A stretch of DNA of 64,000 nt, taken from NCBI RefSeq assembly GCF_900100015.1, contig NZ_FNDD01000028.1, positions 1 to 64,000 of the forward strand. Reading direction: 5' to 3'. The number at the start of each line of letters is the position of its first letter. Position 1 is the first letter of the stretch. The DNA is from Vibrio xiamenensis (GTDB lineage: Bacteria > Pseudomonadota > Gammaproteobacteria > Enterobacterales > Vibrionaceae). Below are positions 45,735 through 54,074 of this stretch, in pieces. The notes below the pieces were generated by a model. That model saw nothing but the letters and a program-made list of their open reading frames with translations. It ran no database searches and was not told the DNA's origin. A program made the translations under genes and the position numbers.

Positions 45735-46392
45735 TTAATGATATTATGAATTTCTTGGATTAATAAAGGATAGTTTAAATCAGGATTTCTTTTATCTCTT
45801 CTGTAAGTGTTAGGGCATTACAAATGCAACGTTTAGTCTTTGAATCAAGGAGCAATTGGTCTTGTACAGGAACCATTTGAATTTGACGAAGAGGCACCAG
45901 TATTATAATTATGAGAAGTGAATATTAAGTATTAACTTCCCTGAGTTCGGTAGTTTTCTATTCTAATTCCCCCACCCAGCGCTAAGTTCATTTCTCCAAA
46001 TTTGTCGATTTAGCTGACAGTACTCAAGGAAAAGGCGCTATCCTTGGGATACTAGAGATAAATATCACTCTCTGAATGATTAAAGTTAGATTGACAATTT
46101 CTATTTACTAAACCCATTGTTCACGTAGCCAGCCTAATTTCAATCCAAGCAATAAAATTATTTTCCAATTATTTATAGTGTGATGAACTTTATAATTTTT
46201 TGATCAAATTATCGAGTCTAAGCAAGGGAGAGCAAAGTTTATTAATTTTAATCTGGAAATGTTGATAATTGTGATTCTAAATCAAAAAGATAACTATGGA
46301 ATTTAGGATTTATCTTGACGTTTTATATGAAATTGATATTTTTAATATAAAATTCGATGTTAAATTTATGAAGATATCAAGATATATATAAT
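45735..46392. other. Gene-free AT-rich stretch with a decayed cassette junction
   Basis: No supportable gene in 658 bases. At about 45971-46012 the sequence CCCACCCAGCGCTAAG, then TTCATTTCTCCAAAT and GTCGATTTAG, closely follows the greB/filler/carrier junction at 43000-43040 (CCACCCAAGCGCTAAG, TACATCTCTCCAAAT, GCCGATTTAG). Only about a dozen greB bases and 18 carrier bases remain around the shared filler. It marks the left edge of a third, lost cassette. Confidence 0.7.
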
Positions 46393-46965
46393 ATGGAATA
46401 CGCAGTTATATCGGAAGATTATATGAGAAGCCCCTCTCAGTTTCAGTGTGTAGATAGTAGAGAGTTTTTATACAGCACTAACGATTACATTCCGACGACT
46501 ACTATTAATGCAATCAAGTGGCAAGATGGAAACATTTTATCGACCATGGTTCATCCAATAGCAAGTAATGGTGATCTTTGTATAACTAAGGATCTCGCTG
46601 AAATAATAATGAGCTTTGATCCATATGGCATTGAGGTTTACCCTGCATCTTTAGTTGTTAAAGATGGAGAAGTAACGGAAAGGTATTTATTAGCAATAAA
46701 TAATATTCAAGATGTCGTAGATTATGATAAAAGCGTGACAGAGATATCACCGAATAGTGGCGATTTGATTGTACATAGGTTGTTCTTAAGTGAGGATAAG
46801 CTGCTTAAAGTTCCCGAAGATAAAAAAGTCATATACAGAGCTAAAGATATGAATTCTACGGTCTTTTTTGAGCCTAAGATTTATGATTTAATCAAAGATG
46901 ACGATAGGTTTAGACTTGTAAGAAAATTGAAGAAAGACATAACAATGAGAGCACCTAAAATTTAG
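46393..46965 (+). CDS. Orphan immunity-like protein (DUF1629-like)
   Basis: A 190-aa cytosolic protein without an adjacent toxin. Its middle (YGIEVYPASLVVKDG, then DVVDYDKS) aligns with the 201-aa protein at 48553 (RGFQLFPAVIMDD, then DVVDFEKS), and both follow the same overall layout as the cassette immunity proteins. It lies right after the decayed junction and nine bases before a smaller partner gene, the same large-plus-small order as in cassette 1. Confidence 0.6.
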   Translation: MEYAVISEDYMRSPSQFQCVDSREFLYSTNDYIPTTTINAIKWQDGNILSTMVHPIASNGDLCITKDLAEIIMSFDPYGIEVYPASLVVKDGEVTERYLLAINNIQDVVDYDKSVTEISPNSGDLIVHRLFLSEDKLLKVPEDKKVIYRAKDMNSTVFFEPKIYDLIKDDDRFRLVRKLKKDITMRAPKI

Positions 46966-46974
46966 AGCCTAATT

Positions 46975-47466
46975 ATGACAAATCAATACTATATTTTATC
47001 AAAGCGGATACTTGAGCAATTTCCTTTTCAGCAAACACCAAAGTGTATGCTTCAAGCAGAGCCTGATCTATTGCTTGAAATGACCTTTTCGCCAAAGCTT
47101 TTTATTATTGATCATATTGCGAGTAAAGTTGAAGCGTTGGTTCAGCATGGTGTGGAGTGGTTAGACGCTCGTGTAGATTGCTCTCCTAGCCAGCCGGCGG
47201 ACGATCAAATTCAGGTATATGAAAACTTTCGTATGCCATATATCCATCAAACTTATCGCTTAACCAACCAAGAAAAACAATACGGAAAACTCAATTGGTT
47301 GGATATTGATAGTGCGGATTTTCAGTGGGACACATTAGAAAGTATTCCTTTGGAAGATCGCCTGATTTTTAAGTTAGAAGAAGATTACGGTATTATTTTA
47401 ATTCATGAAAGTGTGATTGAACTACTCAAGTCATTAGTCAAAGATGTGTGGGTGAGAGACGTTTAG
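46975..47466 (+). CDS. Small orphan immunity-like protein
   Basis: A 163-aa acidic protein starting MTNQYYILSKRILEQFPF and ending HESVIELLKSLVKDVWVRD. The ending matches the 139-aa protein at 48071 (NFVEDLINSGVKDVWYD) and loosely the 118-aa protein of cassette 1. Base composition is less AT-rich than its neighbours, so it may have a different origin. No toxin partner is visible. Function inferred from position only. Confidence 0.5.
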   Translation: MTNQYYILSKRILEQFPFQQTPKCMLQAEPDLLLEMTFSPKLFIIDHIASKVEALVQHGVEWLDARVDCSPSQPADDQIQVYENFRMPYIHQTYRLTNQEKQYGKLNWLDIDSADFQWDTLESIPLEDRLIFKLEEDYGIILIHESVIELLKSLVKDVWVRDV

Positions 47467-47506
47467 AATTTCTCGTTTAAAATCTAAGGGGTTGGTAAAT
47501 TTAAAA

Positions 47507-48070
47507 ATGAGTGAGTATTATTTTGTGAGAGAAGCTTCATCTATACCAAGGTATATATTTAGTGATAAATTTTCCGATGCTGTTCCTAATAGTGCTTTTA
47601 CTTATCCATCAAAAGAAATTGACCTCTATGTCGATCTGAAACCCAAAGACGAATATTTATTTCCTGATTCATTTGATTTGCCAAGTTATTCTATAATAAA
47701 AAGTCTTTTTGAAAATATAAACTTAAAGAATATTTATGGAGTAAATTGGATTGAAATAAGGTTGATAGATAAAAAAATAGAAAACTTCTTTATGTTACAA
47801 ATTGCTAATGAAATAAAAATTATAGATAGAGTTAAAAGTGTCACTCAGGAAATAATGGATTTTGGCACTGAAGATGAAACTATTTTTGGTATTGAGAAGT
47901 TAGTCCTAGATGAAAGAGTAATGAATGATATTCCAAGGGATAAGCGTCTCATTGTTACAGATCCTGCTTGGCATGAGGTTTTTTTTCATAAAACAATTGT
48001 AGAAGAAATAGAAAAAATATCATTGGTAAGTACAAAATTTATTCCTGCGGAAGGGTATTCGGAGTTTTAA
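47507..48070 (+). CDS. Orphan immunity protein, paralogue of the cassette 2 immunity
   Basis: A 187-aa protein that is visibly homologous to the cassette 2 immunity along its whole length (YYFVREASSIPRYIF, KFSDAVPNSAFTYPSKE, YGVNWIEIRLIDK, EIKIIDR, RLIVTDPAWHEVFFHKTIV, EGYSEF). The ATG at 47507 aligns with the paralogue start; a TTG at 47492 is in frame but less likely. No toxin is adjacent. It could protect against a sister strain's variant of the cassette 2 nuclease. Confidence 0.68.
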   Translation: MSEYYFVREASSIPRYIFSDKFSDAVPNSAFTYPSKEIDLYVDLKPKDEYLFPDSFDLPSYSIIKSLFENINLKNIYGVNWIEIRLIDKKIENFFMLQIANEIKIIDRVKSVTQEIMDFGTEDETIFGIEKLVLDERVMNDIPRDKRLIVTDPAWHEVFFHKTIVEEIEKISLVSTKFIPAEGYSEF

Positions 48071-48490
48071 ATGTATAATGTTTTTTGTAAAAGTTATTTT
48101 TCAAGGTTTCTTCCAGAAAAAAGGCCGGGAATTATTTTTAATAACCCAGACTTATTTATAATTTTCGAACCAACGATCCGGTTTGTTATCTGGCAGGAAA
48201 TATTGGATCGTATAGATTCTAAATGGAAAGATCAACTTACCCTATGGCCTACGTGGTTAGATTTTGGTAAAGATGAAGAAGATTACGATAAACAGTTCCA
48301 GGATTACTGGACGATAGAGCTTGTAGCTTTACCTAAAGTTAATGTAAATGATCCTATAGAAATAGCTAGACCACTAGTACAAGGGCTTGATGGTACCATA
48401 TATATAAATCAAAATTTTGTAGAAGACCTGATAAATTCCGGTGTAAAAGATGTTTGGTATGATACAACTTTTCCTTATGGGCGTTATTAA
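48071..48490 (+). CDS. Small orphan immunity-like protein
   Basis: A 139-aa protein starting directly after the preceding stop codon. PDLFIIFEPTIRFVIWQEILDRI recalls the PDLLLEMTFSPKLFIIDHI region of the 163-aa protein, and VEDLINSGVKDVWYDT recalls its C-terminus. It pairs with the 187-aa protein as the small member of a two-gene immunity module. Confidence 0.52.
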   Translation: MYNVFCKSYFSRFLPEKRPGIIFNNPDLFIIFEPTIRFVIWQEILDRIDSKWKDQLTLWPTWLDFGKDEEDYDKQFQDYWTIELVALPKVNVNDPIEIARPLVQGLDGTIYINQNFVEDLINSGVKDVWYDTTFPYGRY

Positions 48491-48552
48491 ACCGAAACAT
48501 ATGTAAGTCGGATATTCGCTGTCCTACATGTTATTTATAGAGTTGTACATAT

Positions 48553-49158
48553 ATGAACATATACAATGAACAGTATTACATATTAAAGTCTTCACCCTTT
48601 AAACAAAAGTTTTTAGAATTGAAACCATCCACAGATACAGCCCGTCGTAATCATACATTTGAACGTCTTGACTATGCTGATGGTGCTGTTTTTTTTGAAA
48701 ATGCTTTCAGAGGGGATATACCATTTTACCTTACAAACGGTCAATTCGATGGTATCTATCCTGTTGTTTCATCAGATATCGCTGATGCATTATCGTTGTA
48801 TGAAATTCGTGGTTTCCAGCTGTTTCCTGCTGTAATCATGGATGATTCAGAAAAATGGCATGAGGATTTCTATTTTTTTAATTTTTATGAAAAATTTGAT
48901 GTTGTAGATTTTGAAAAAAGTATCGTTTCCAATTACAAACCAAACTCCAAGTATAATGAAGTTATTAAATTTACTCTTGATGCTGATATATTAGATTCTA
49001 TAAATGAAGAAGAACGATTAATTATTGACTTAGCTAGAGTCGAGGGTGGATCTTTAATCTTCCATGAAAAAATTGTAAATTTGCTAAGTAGATTTGAGAT
49101 AGAAGCTTTTCAATTTTTTAAATTAAGCGAGTATGAGCTAGGTATGGAATTTAGATAG
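48553..49158 (+). CDS. Orphan immunity-like protein (DUF1629-like), last of the island
   Basis: A 201-aa protein starting MNIYNEQYYILKSSPFKQ and ending FHEKIVNLLSRFEIEAFQFFKLSEYE, the same terminal helix-strand pattern as the other large immunity candidates. It is related to the 190-aa protein at 46393. It is followed directly by the terminator and intact greB. By the displacement model it would be the oldest immunity gene kept. Confidence 0.6.
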   Translation: MNIYNEQYYILKSSPFKQKFLELKPSTDTARRNHTFERLDYADGAVFFENAFRGDIPFYLTNGQFDGIYPVVSSDIADALSLYEIRGFQLFPAVIMDDSEKWHEDFYFFNFYEKFDVVDFEKSIVSNYKPNSKYNEVIKFTLDADILDSINEEERLIIDLARVEGGSLIFHEKIVNLLSRFEIEAFQFFKLSEYELGMEFR

Positions 49159-49175
49159 ATTCTATAGGGTTAATT

Positions 49176-49200
49176 GAAAAAGGGCCAAGGCCCTTTTTCT
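49176..49200 (+). terminator. Terminator at the right edge of the island
   Basis: AAAAAGGGCC-aa-GGCCCTTTTT, the same stem as at 42754-42778 with the central two bases exchanged. It ends the immunity array and may also terminate greB. Confidence 0.9.
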
Positions 49201-49431
49201 TTTATCCCCATTACTCACCTTGCTGATAAGAAATAGAATTCACAAACCACTCTTTTTCGCCTTCTGGGGTTTTGACCACAAACTCGTCGTCGACTTCTTT
49301 CTTGAGTAGTGCGCGGGCCATTGGTGAGTCGATGGAGATATAGTCTTTAGCGTCGCCGTAGATCTCTTCTGGGCCGACGATGCGAAACTTCTTCACCTCG
49401 CCCGCTTCATTTTCAATTTCCACCCAAGCGC
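49176..49431. repeat. 256-bp direct repeat, copy 2 (terminator plus greB 3' end)
   Basis: The intact-side partner of 42754-43009, including the terminator and the 3' part of greB. Recombination between the two would delete 6,422 bp, removing cassette 2 and all orphan immunity genes while restoring an intact greB. Confidence 0.92.
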
Positions 49432-49693
49432 CAAAAAACACTTTGCCTTCTTGCTGCGGCGCGTAGTCGACGATGGTGACATCCGGTAGAAACTTACGTA
49501 AGAAGCGCACTCGACGGTCAATTTGGCGCAGCAAGCGTTTGTTAAAGGTGTAATCCGCGTTCTCTGAGCGATCGCCAAGGCTCGCTGCCCAAGTGACGAT
49601 TTTAGTGACTTCCGGGCGTTTTTCGTTCCACAGATAATCATGTTCTGCTTTGAGTTTGTTGTAGCCTTCGCGGGTTATAAGCTTGGTTTTCAC
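49211..49693 (-). CDS. greB: Transcription elongation factor GreB
   Basis: Rescues backtracked RNA polymerase by stimulating transcript cleavage. The N-terminal coiled coil (about 1-75, YNKLKAEHDYLWNEKRPEV, with the acidic tip in SLGDRSENADY) and the C-terminal FKBP-like domain (about 80-160, EEIYGDAKDYISIDSPMARALL split across strands) are complete. 160 aa. It is the right boundary of the toxin/immunity island; its 3' end is duplicated at 42789-43009. It is divergent from tex across about 330 bases. Confidence 0.96.
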   Translation of the reverse strand: MKTKLITREGYNKLKAEHDYLWNEKRPEVTKIVTWAASLGDRSENADYTFNKRLLRQIDRRVRFLRKFLPDVTIVDYAPQQEGKVFFGAWVEIENEAGEVKKFRIVGPEEIYGDAKDYISIDSPMARALLKKEVDDEFVVKTPEGEKEWFVNSISYQQGE

Positions 49694-50025
49694 TGAATTT
49701 TCCTGAACTGTCGAGTGCCTATTGCGGCGATGGCTCTATATTACGAACTTTTCGTCGCGCCTCCAATGCTTGGATGCATTTTGCCTAAAGGCAGAAATGA
49801 CTGGGAAATGACAGGCGAAGCTCGAATTTGCCAAGTTGATGTAGTAGAAATGACTCACTGTCGTTGGCAGGAAATGGTGTTGGTATTTATCACTACCAAG
49901 CGCAAATTGCGTCTTCTGCGACAAAAGCAAAATCAAAACCGCGTCAGCCGACTGGTAAGACTGGAAACTGGCGTGATTCACCCTCATATAGGGTTAAATA
50001 TTAGAACCAACAAGAGATTCAACGG
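49694..50025. promoter_or_regulatory. greB/tex divergent intergenic region
   Basis: A 332-base stretch that must hold the two divergent promoters. An open frame of 104 codons crosses it and ends over the tex start, but it has no recognisable protein features. No specific promoter or operator can be picked with confidence. Confidence 0.5.
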
Positions 50026-52356
50026 ATGAGCCAAGCTATCTGTAATATTATTGCCGGGGAGCTGAATGTTCGCCCCGAGCAAGTCAACGCGGCGGTGACC
50101 TTAATTGACGACGGCAACACGGTGCCATTTATTGCCCGTTACCGTAAAGAAGTCACCGGCGGACTCGACGATACCCAACTGCGTAACCTTGATAGCCGTT
50201 TGTCCTATCTGCGTGAACTTGATGACCGTCGTCAAACCATCATCAAATCGATTCAAGACCAAGGCAAAATGACGCCAGAGCTGGAACGCGACATCGCGGC
50301 GGCTGACAGCAAAACCCGTCTTGAAGATTTATACCTGCCTTATAAACCAAAACGTCGCACTAAAGGCCAAATCGCGATTGAAGCTGGGCTTGAACCGCTG
50401 GCCGATAAGCTGTGGAATCATCCGCAAACCGACCCTGAAAGCGAAGCGCAAAACTACCTTGATGCCGACAAAGGCATTAGCGACACCAAAGCGGCGCTGG
50501 ATGGCGCACGCGCGATTGTCATGGAACGCATTGCTGAAGATGCCAACTTGCTGGAAAAAATTCGCGGTCATCTGAATCGCAACGCTGAGTTGGTTTCTCG
50601 CGTGGTGGATGGTAAAGAGCGCGAAGGTGAGAAGTTTAAAGATTACTTTGACCATCACGAGTTATTGGCGCGTGTCCCTTCACACCGTGCGCTGGCGATG
50701 CTGCGTGGCCGCAACGAAGGCTTTTTGACACTGGCGATTAACGCTGACCCTGAACAAGAAGAAAGCGTTCGTCAGTCTTACTGCGAAACATTGATTGCGC
50801 AGCACTACGGCATTGATTTAAGCGATGCCCCTGCCGATGGTTGGCGCAAGCAAGTGATCAGCTGGGCGTGGCGCATCAAGGTTTCTATGCATATGGAAAC
50901 CGAGCTGATGGGCGCACTGAAAGAGCGTAGCGAAATCGAAGCCATTGAAGTGTTTGCCACCAACTTAAAAGATTTGTTGATGGCGGCGCCAGCAGGCCCG
51001 CGTGCGACATTGGGCTTAGACCCAGGTCTTCGCACCGGCTCAAAAATCGCAGTGGTTGACTCCACCGGTAAAGTGCTGACCACCGACACCATTTACCCAC
51101 ATCCACCGCAAAAGCAATACGACAAGTCGATGCAAGTGGTCGATGCGTTAGTGCGTAAATACAACGTTGATTTAATTGCCATTGGTAACGGTACCGCTTC
51201 ACGAGAAACCGACTCGTTTGTGGCAGATCTCATCAAACGTGGTGGATTAAAAGTTCAGAAAATCATGGTCAGCGAAGCTGGCGCTTCGGTGTATTCGGCA
51301 TCCGAATTGGCAGCCAATGAGTTTCCAAATATGGACGTTTCACTGCGCGGCGCGGTGTCGATTGCCCGTCGTCTGCAAGATCCGCTCGCAGAACTGGTTA
51401 AAATCGATCCTAAATCCATCGGTGTGGGTCAATACCAGCACGATGTCAGCCAAGCGATGCTAGCGAAGCGTTTGGACGCTGTGGTTGAAGACTGTGTAAA
51501 CGCCGTGGGCGTGGATGTGAATACCGCATCGCCAGCATTGCTAACGCGCGTGGCGGGTTTATCCAGCACGCTGGCGCAAAACATTGTCGATTATCGTGAT
51601 GAAAATGGCCGTTTTGAATCGCGTACTACGCTGAAAAAAGTGGCGCGTTTGGGGCCAAAAGCGTTTGAACAGTGTGCCGGATTCCTGCGCATTATGGATG
51701 GCAAAAACCCGCTTGATGCGTCGTCGGTTCACCCAGAAGCTTATCCGGTGGTGAAAACCATTGCCGAGAAGAACAACAAAGCGGTCAAAAGCTTAATCGG
51801 TGACAGCGAATTTTTGCGCTCGCTAAAAGCGGTGGATTACACCGACGACACATTTGGTGTGCCAACCGTTAGCGACATCATCAAAGAGCTTGATAAACCT
51901 GGCCGTGACCCGCGCCCTGAGTTCAAAACCGCCACCTTTGCTGATGGTGTGACTGAGATTTCCGATCTCGAACCGGGCATGGTGCTGGAAGGCGTGGTAT
52001 CGAACGTGGCGAACTTTGGCGCGTTTGTCGATATCGGCGTGCATCAAGATGGCTTAGTGCATATTTCGGCGCTAACGGATCGCTATGTTTCCGACCCACG
52101 TGAAGTGGTCAAAGCTGGCGATATCGTTAAAGTCAAAGTGATGGAAGTGGATGCGGCGCGTAAACGTATTGGCTTGTCGATGCGTCTGAATGATCAACCG
52201 GGTCAAGATAATCGCGCGCAGCCGCGCAGCGGCGCTCCGAAAGGTCAGGCGCCAAGAGGTGGTCAGGCTCGTAAACCGCAGCAGCGTCAAGACAACTCGG
52301 GCGGCGGTTTAGGCGGCGCATTTGCTGAAGCATTTGCTAACGCCAAACGTCGTTAA
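50026..52356 (+). CDS. tex: Tex family transcription accessory protein
   Basis: A cytosolic nucleic-acid-binding protein (776 aa). It has N-terminal Tex helical domains (VTLIDDGNTVPFIARYRKE near residue 25-43), a YqgF-like RNase H fold (LGLDPGLRTGSKIAVVD near 330), helix-hairpin-helix segments (NTASPALLTRVAGLS; VARLGPKAFEQCAGFLRI) and a C-terminal S1 domain (MVLEGVVSNVANFGAFVDIG near 650), ending in a basic Gly/Gln-rich tail. It ends at a terminator. Confidence 0.97.
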   Translation: MSQAICNIIAGELNVRPEQVNAAVTLIDDGNTVPFIARYRKEVTGGLDDTQLRNLDSRLSYLRELDDRRQTIIKSIQDQGKMTPELERDIAAADSKTRLEDLYLPYKPKRRTKGQIAIEAGLEPLADKLWNHPQTDPESEAQNYLDADKGISDTKAALDGARAIVMERIAEDANLLEKIRGHLNRNAELVSRVVDGKEREGEKFKDYFDHHELLARVPSHRALAMLRGRNEGFLTLAINADPEQEESVRQSYCETLIAQHYGIDLSDAPADGWRKQVISWAWRIKVSMHMETELMGALKERSEIEAIEVFATNLKDLLMAAPAGPRATLGLDPGLRTGSKIAVVDSTGKVLTTDTIYPHPPQKQYDKSMQVVDALVRKYNVDLIAIGNGTASRETDSFVADLIKRGGLKVQKIMVSEAGASVYSASELAANEFPNMDVSLRGAVSIARRLQDPLAELVKIDPKSIGVGQYQHDVSQAMLAKRLDAVVEDCVNAVGVDVNTASPALLTRVAGLSSTLAQNIVDYRDENGRFESRTTLKKVARLGPKAFEQCAGFLRIMDGKNPLDASSVHPEAYPVVKTIAEKNNKAVKSLIGDSEFLRSLKAVDYTDDTFGVPTVSDIIKELDKPGRDPRPEFKTATFADGVTEISDLEPGMVLEGVVSNVANFGAFVDIGVHQDGLVHISALTDRYVSDPREVVKAGDIVKVKVMEVDAARKRIGLSMRLNDQPGQDNRAQPRSGAPKGQAPRGGQARKPQQRQDNSGGGLGGAFAEAFANAKRR

Positions 52357-52396
52357 TCTTTGCTTTAAAGCAAAAATAGCAAGCAAAGTTCGAAAG

Positions 52397-52426
52397 TAAA
52401 AAGCCAGCAATCTTGCTGGCTTTTTT
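52397..52426 (+). terminator. Terminator downstream of tex
   Basis: AAAAAGCCAGCAA-tc-TTGCTGGCTTTTTT is a strong stem with a T run, 40 bases after the tex stop. Confidence 0.9.
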
Positions 52427-52519
52427 GATGCGTGATGTGGCGATAACGGTGAAAAGAAATACCCACTTAGCGAGTGCCTCGTGGGCATTTAAGCGCGGTG
52501 TTCTTTCTAGTGAGAAAGA

Positions 52520-52990
52520 CTACAACACAGCAATTACCTCCGAAGGCGTATTCGGTGCAATCGAGTGACCATAATGATATTTAATCACTATGCGTCTGCG
52601 CTCCATTTTACCTTCGGTTATCGCGGCATCGATGATGTACTTGGGCAGGCGAAAACGCATGGCGTAACCCTTGCCTTGATCTTCACTGTAGCTATCGAGT
52701 GCCAGCAACCGAAACAGTCGCTCTAAAGTATCCTTGGGATCTTCTGAGTAACGTTCGCGAACCAGCGTTGAGTCGTCGGTCTCGTACTCCGGATGTTCCG
52801 CCGGATCCCAAGATGACTGTTTACGCCGTTTATCATCTGCTTTTACTCCACGTTCAGCATTCGATTTTGCCAAAGCCATGGTTGGCGCAACTGGCTCGCG
52901 GACTTTGTTGTCGCGCGCGGCCTGTTCCGTTTGTACATTTACCGATGGGGCGATAAGCGGCACACTAACGTTCGTTGGTGACACGATCAT
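52520..52990 (-). CDS. Conserved-looking protein of unknown function
   Basis: A 156-aa soluble protein. GGGAGG lies eight bases before the ATG at 52990, a strong ribosome-binding site that decides against a start 27 codons upstream. The first half is low-complexity and polar (QTEQAARDNKVREPVAPT); the second half is charged and looks folded (DPAEHPEYETDDST, DTLERLFRLLALDSYSED, MRFRLPKYIIDAAI, RIVIKYHYGHSIAPN). There is no signal peptide or membrane helix. I do not recognise a family. It lies between tex and bioH as a single gene. Confidence 0.65.
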   Translation of the reverse strand: MIVSPTNVSVPLIAPSVNVQTEQAARDNKVREPVAPTMALAKSNAERGVKADDKRRKQSSWDPAEHPEYETDDSTLVRERYSEDPKDTLERLFRLLALDSYSEDQGKGYAMRFRLPKYIIDAAITEGKMERRRIVIKYHYGHSIAPNTPSEVIAVL

Positions 52991-53162
52991 AGTCGAGACC
53001 TCCCGAGCATCGCCCTTCCCAACTCCAGATGTTTTTGTTGTTGGTAATTTGTTATCGACACAATTGGTCAAAAATTTAGCGTTTTACGCGACTTTTTATA
53101 CTGAATGCCAACTTGAACGCGGCCTGTTTGACAAACCGCTACGGACTTTTCTTCCTTGCTAC

Positions 53163-54005
53163 TTAGTCCAAAGCAGCGAATTCGACAATTTTCTGGCAGA
53201 ACTCGTCAAGCTCGGTGATAAATGGCGCGTGGGAAGAAGCCTGAAAAATATGCATGACACTGCTTGGCATGATGGCCTGCACATCGCTAGCGACTTTGAC
53301 GGGCACTAAGCCATCCAAGCGACCATATAAGCGCAGCACCGGCGCTGTAATTGCCGAAAGCTCAGAACGCAGATCAACATCCGCCAGTATGTTTAGCCCC
53401 GCAAGCAAAGAGGCTGGGTTAGGCTCTGGGCGTGACAGTACCGCTTGTTTGATGGTTTTAACATCTTGGCGCGCTGATGGGCTGCCCATCGCTTGCAGTG
53501 CCATAAAGCGCTCGATGGTCAAGCGAAAATCATCCAACAATTGCTCGGTGAAGTTGCTCAGCACCAGCGGCTGAATGCCGCGCCATGGTTTTTGGGCCGC
53601 GGCTTTGGTTTCTGTGGAGACTTGTGTTTCTGCAGCGGTTTTTGTCTCTGCAGCGAATTTAGGCGAACTGGCGACTGTGATTAAGCGCGTCACGCGCTGT
53701 GGGTGATAAATGGCGATATGACTGGCGACTAACCCGCCCAATGACCAACCAAGCCAAATCGCTTGCTGCGGCGCGTGTTCAAGAACCGCTTCTGCCATCT
53801 CTTGCAGTGAATCGGTATGTGTTGCTGCGCTGTGGCCAAAGCCCGGCAAGTCGACCACATGAACGCGAAAATATTGGCTGAGCTGCTCGACGGTTTGCTG
53901 CCAAACCGCGCCGTTCATGCCCCAGCCGTGAATCAAAACCAAATCGGCACCTTGGCCTTGGGTGTGCCAATACAAACTTGGTGCGTTGCTCGCATTCTCT
54001 ACCAC
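53163..54005 (-). CDS. bioH: Pimeloyl-ACP methyl ester carboxylesterase
   Basis: An alpha/beta hydrolase that removes the methyl group from pimeloyl-ACP methyl ester in biotin synthesis. Oxyanion segment LIHGWGMNGAVW near 24-35, nucleophile elbow GWSLGG near 86-91 (Ser88), Asp in LYGRLDGLVP near 232, and His in QASSHAPFI near 259 are all present. Residues 118-139 (nt 53589-53654) are an unusual hexapeptide repeat (AAETKT, AAETQV, STETKA) just before the lid that is missing from E. coli BioH. It starts at GTG 54005. Length 280 aa, about 20 above usual. It is divergent from comF, as in other gammaproteobacteria. Confidence 0.94.
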   Translation of the reverse strand: MVENASNAPSLYWHTQGQGADLVLIHGWGMNGAVWQQTVEQLSQYFRVHVVDLPGFGHSAATHTDSLQEMAEAVLEHAPQQAIWLGWSLGGLVASHIAIYHPQRVTRLITVASSPKFAAETKTAAETQVSTETKAAAQKPWRGIQPLVLSNFTEQLLDDFRLTIERFMALQAMGSPSARQDVKTIKQAVLSRPEPNPASLLAGLNILADVDLRSELSAITAPVLRLYGRLDGLVPVKVASDVQAIMPSSVMHIFQASSHAPFITELDEFCQKIVEFAALD

Positions 54006-54074
54006 TTAAATCATCCCTTTCTTGTTCGCCACTGCGCCACAGTCAGCGGTATTCAATCGTTATTTGAGTTTGAT

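Noticed and set aside
39049..49700. Transposon, integrase or tRNA-type attachment site for the island
   Set aside because: No transposase or integrase gene and no target-site or terminal repeats were found. The repeats present are parts of the effector gene and greB, which fits homologous recombination.
49715..50029. 104-codon open frame ending over the tex start
   Set aside because: It covers the greB/tex promoter region, has no ribosome-binding site that I can see and shows no protein-like pattern.
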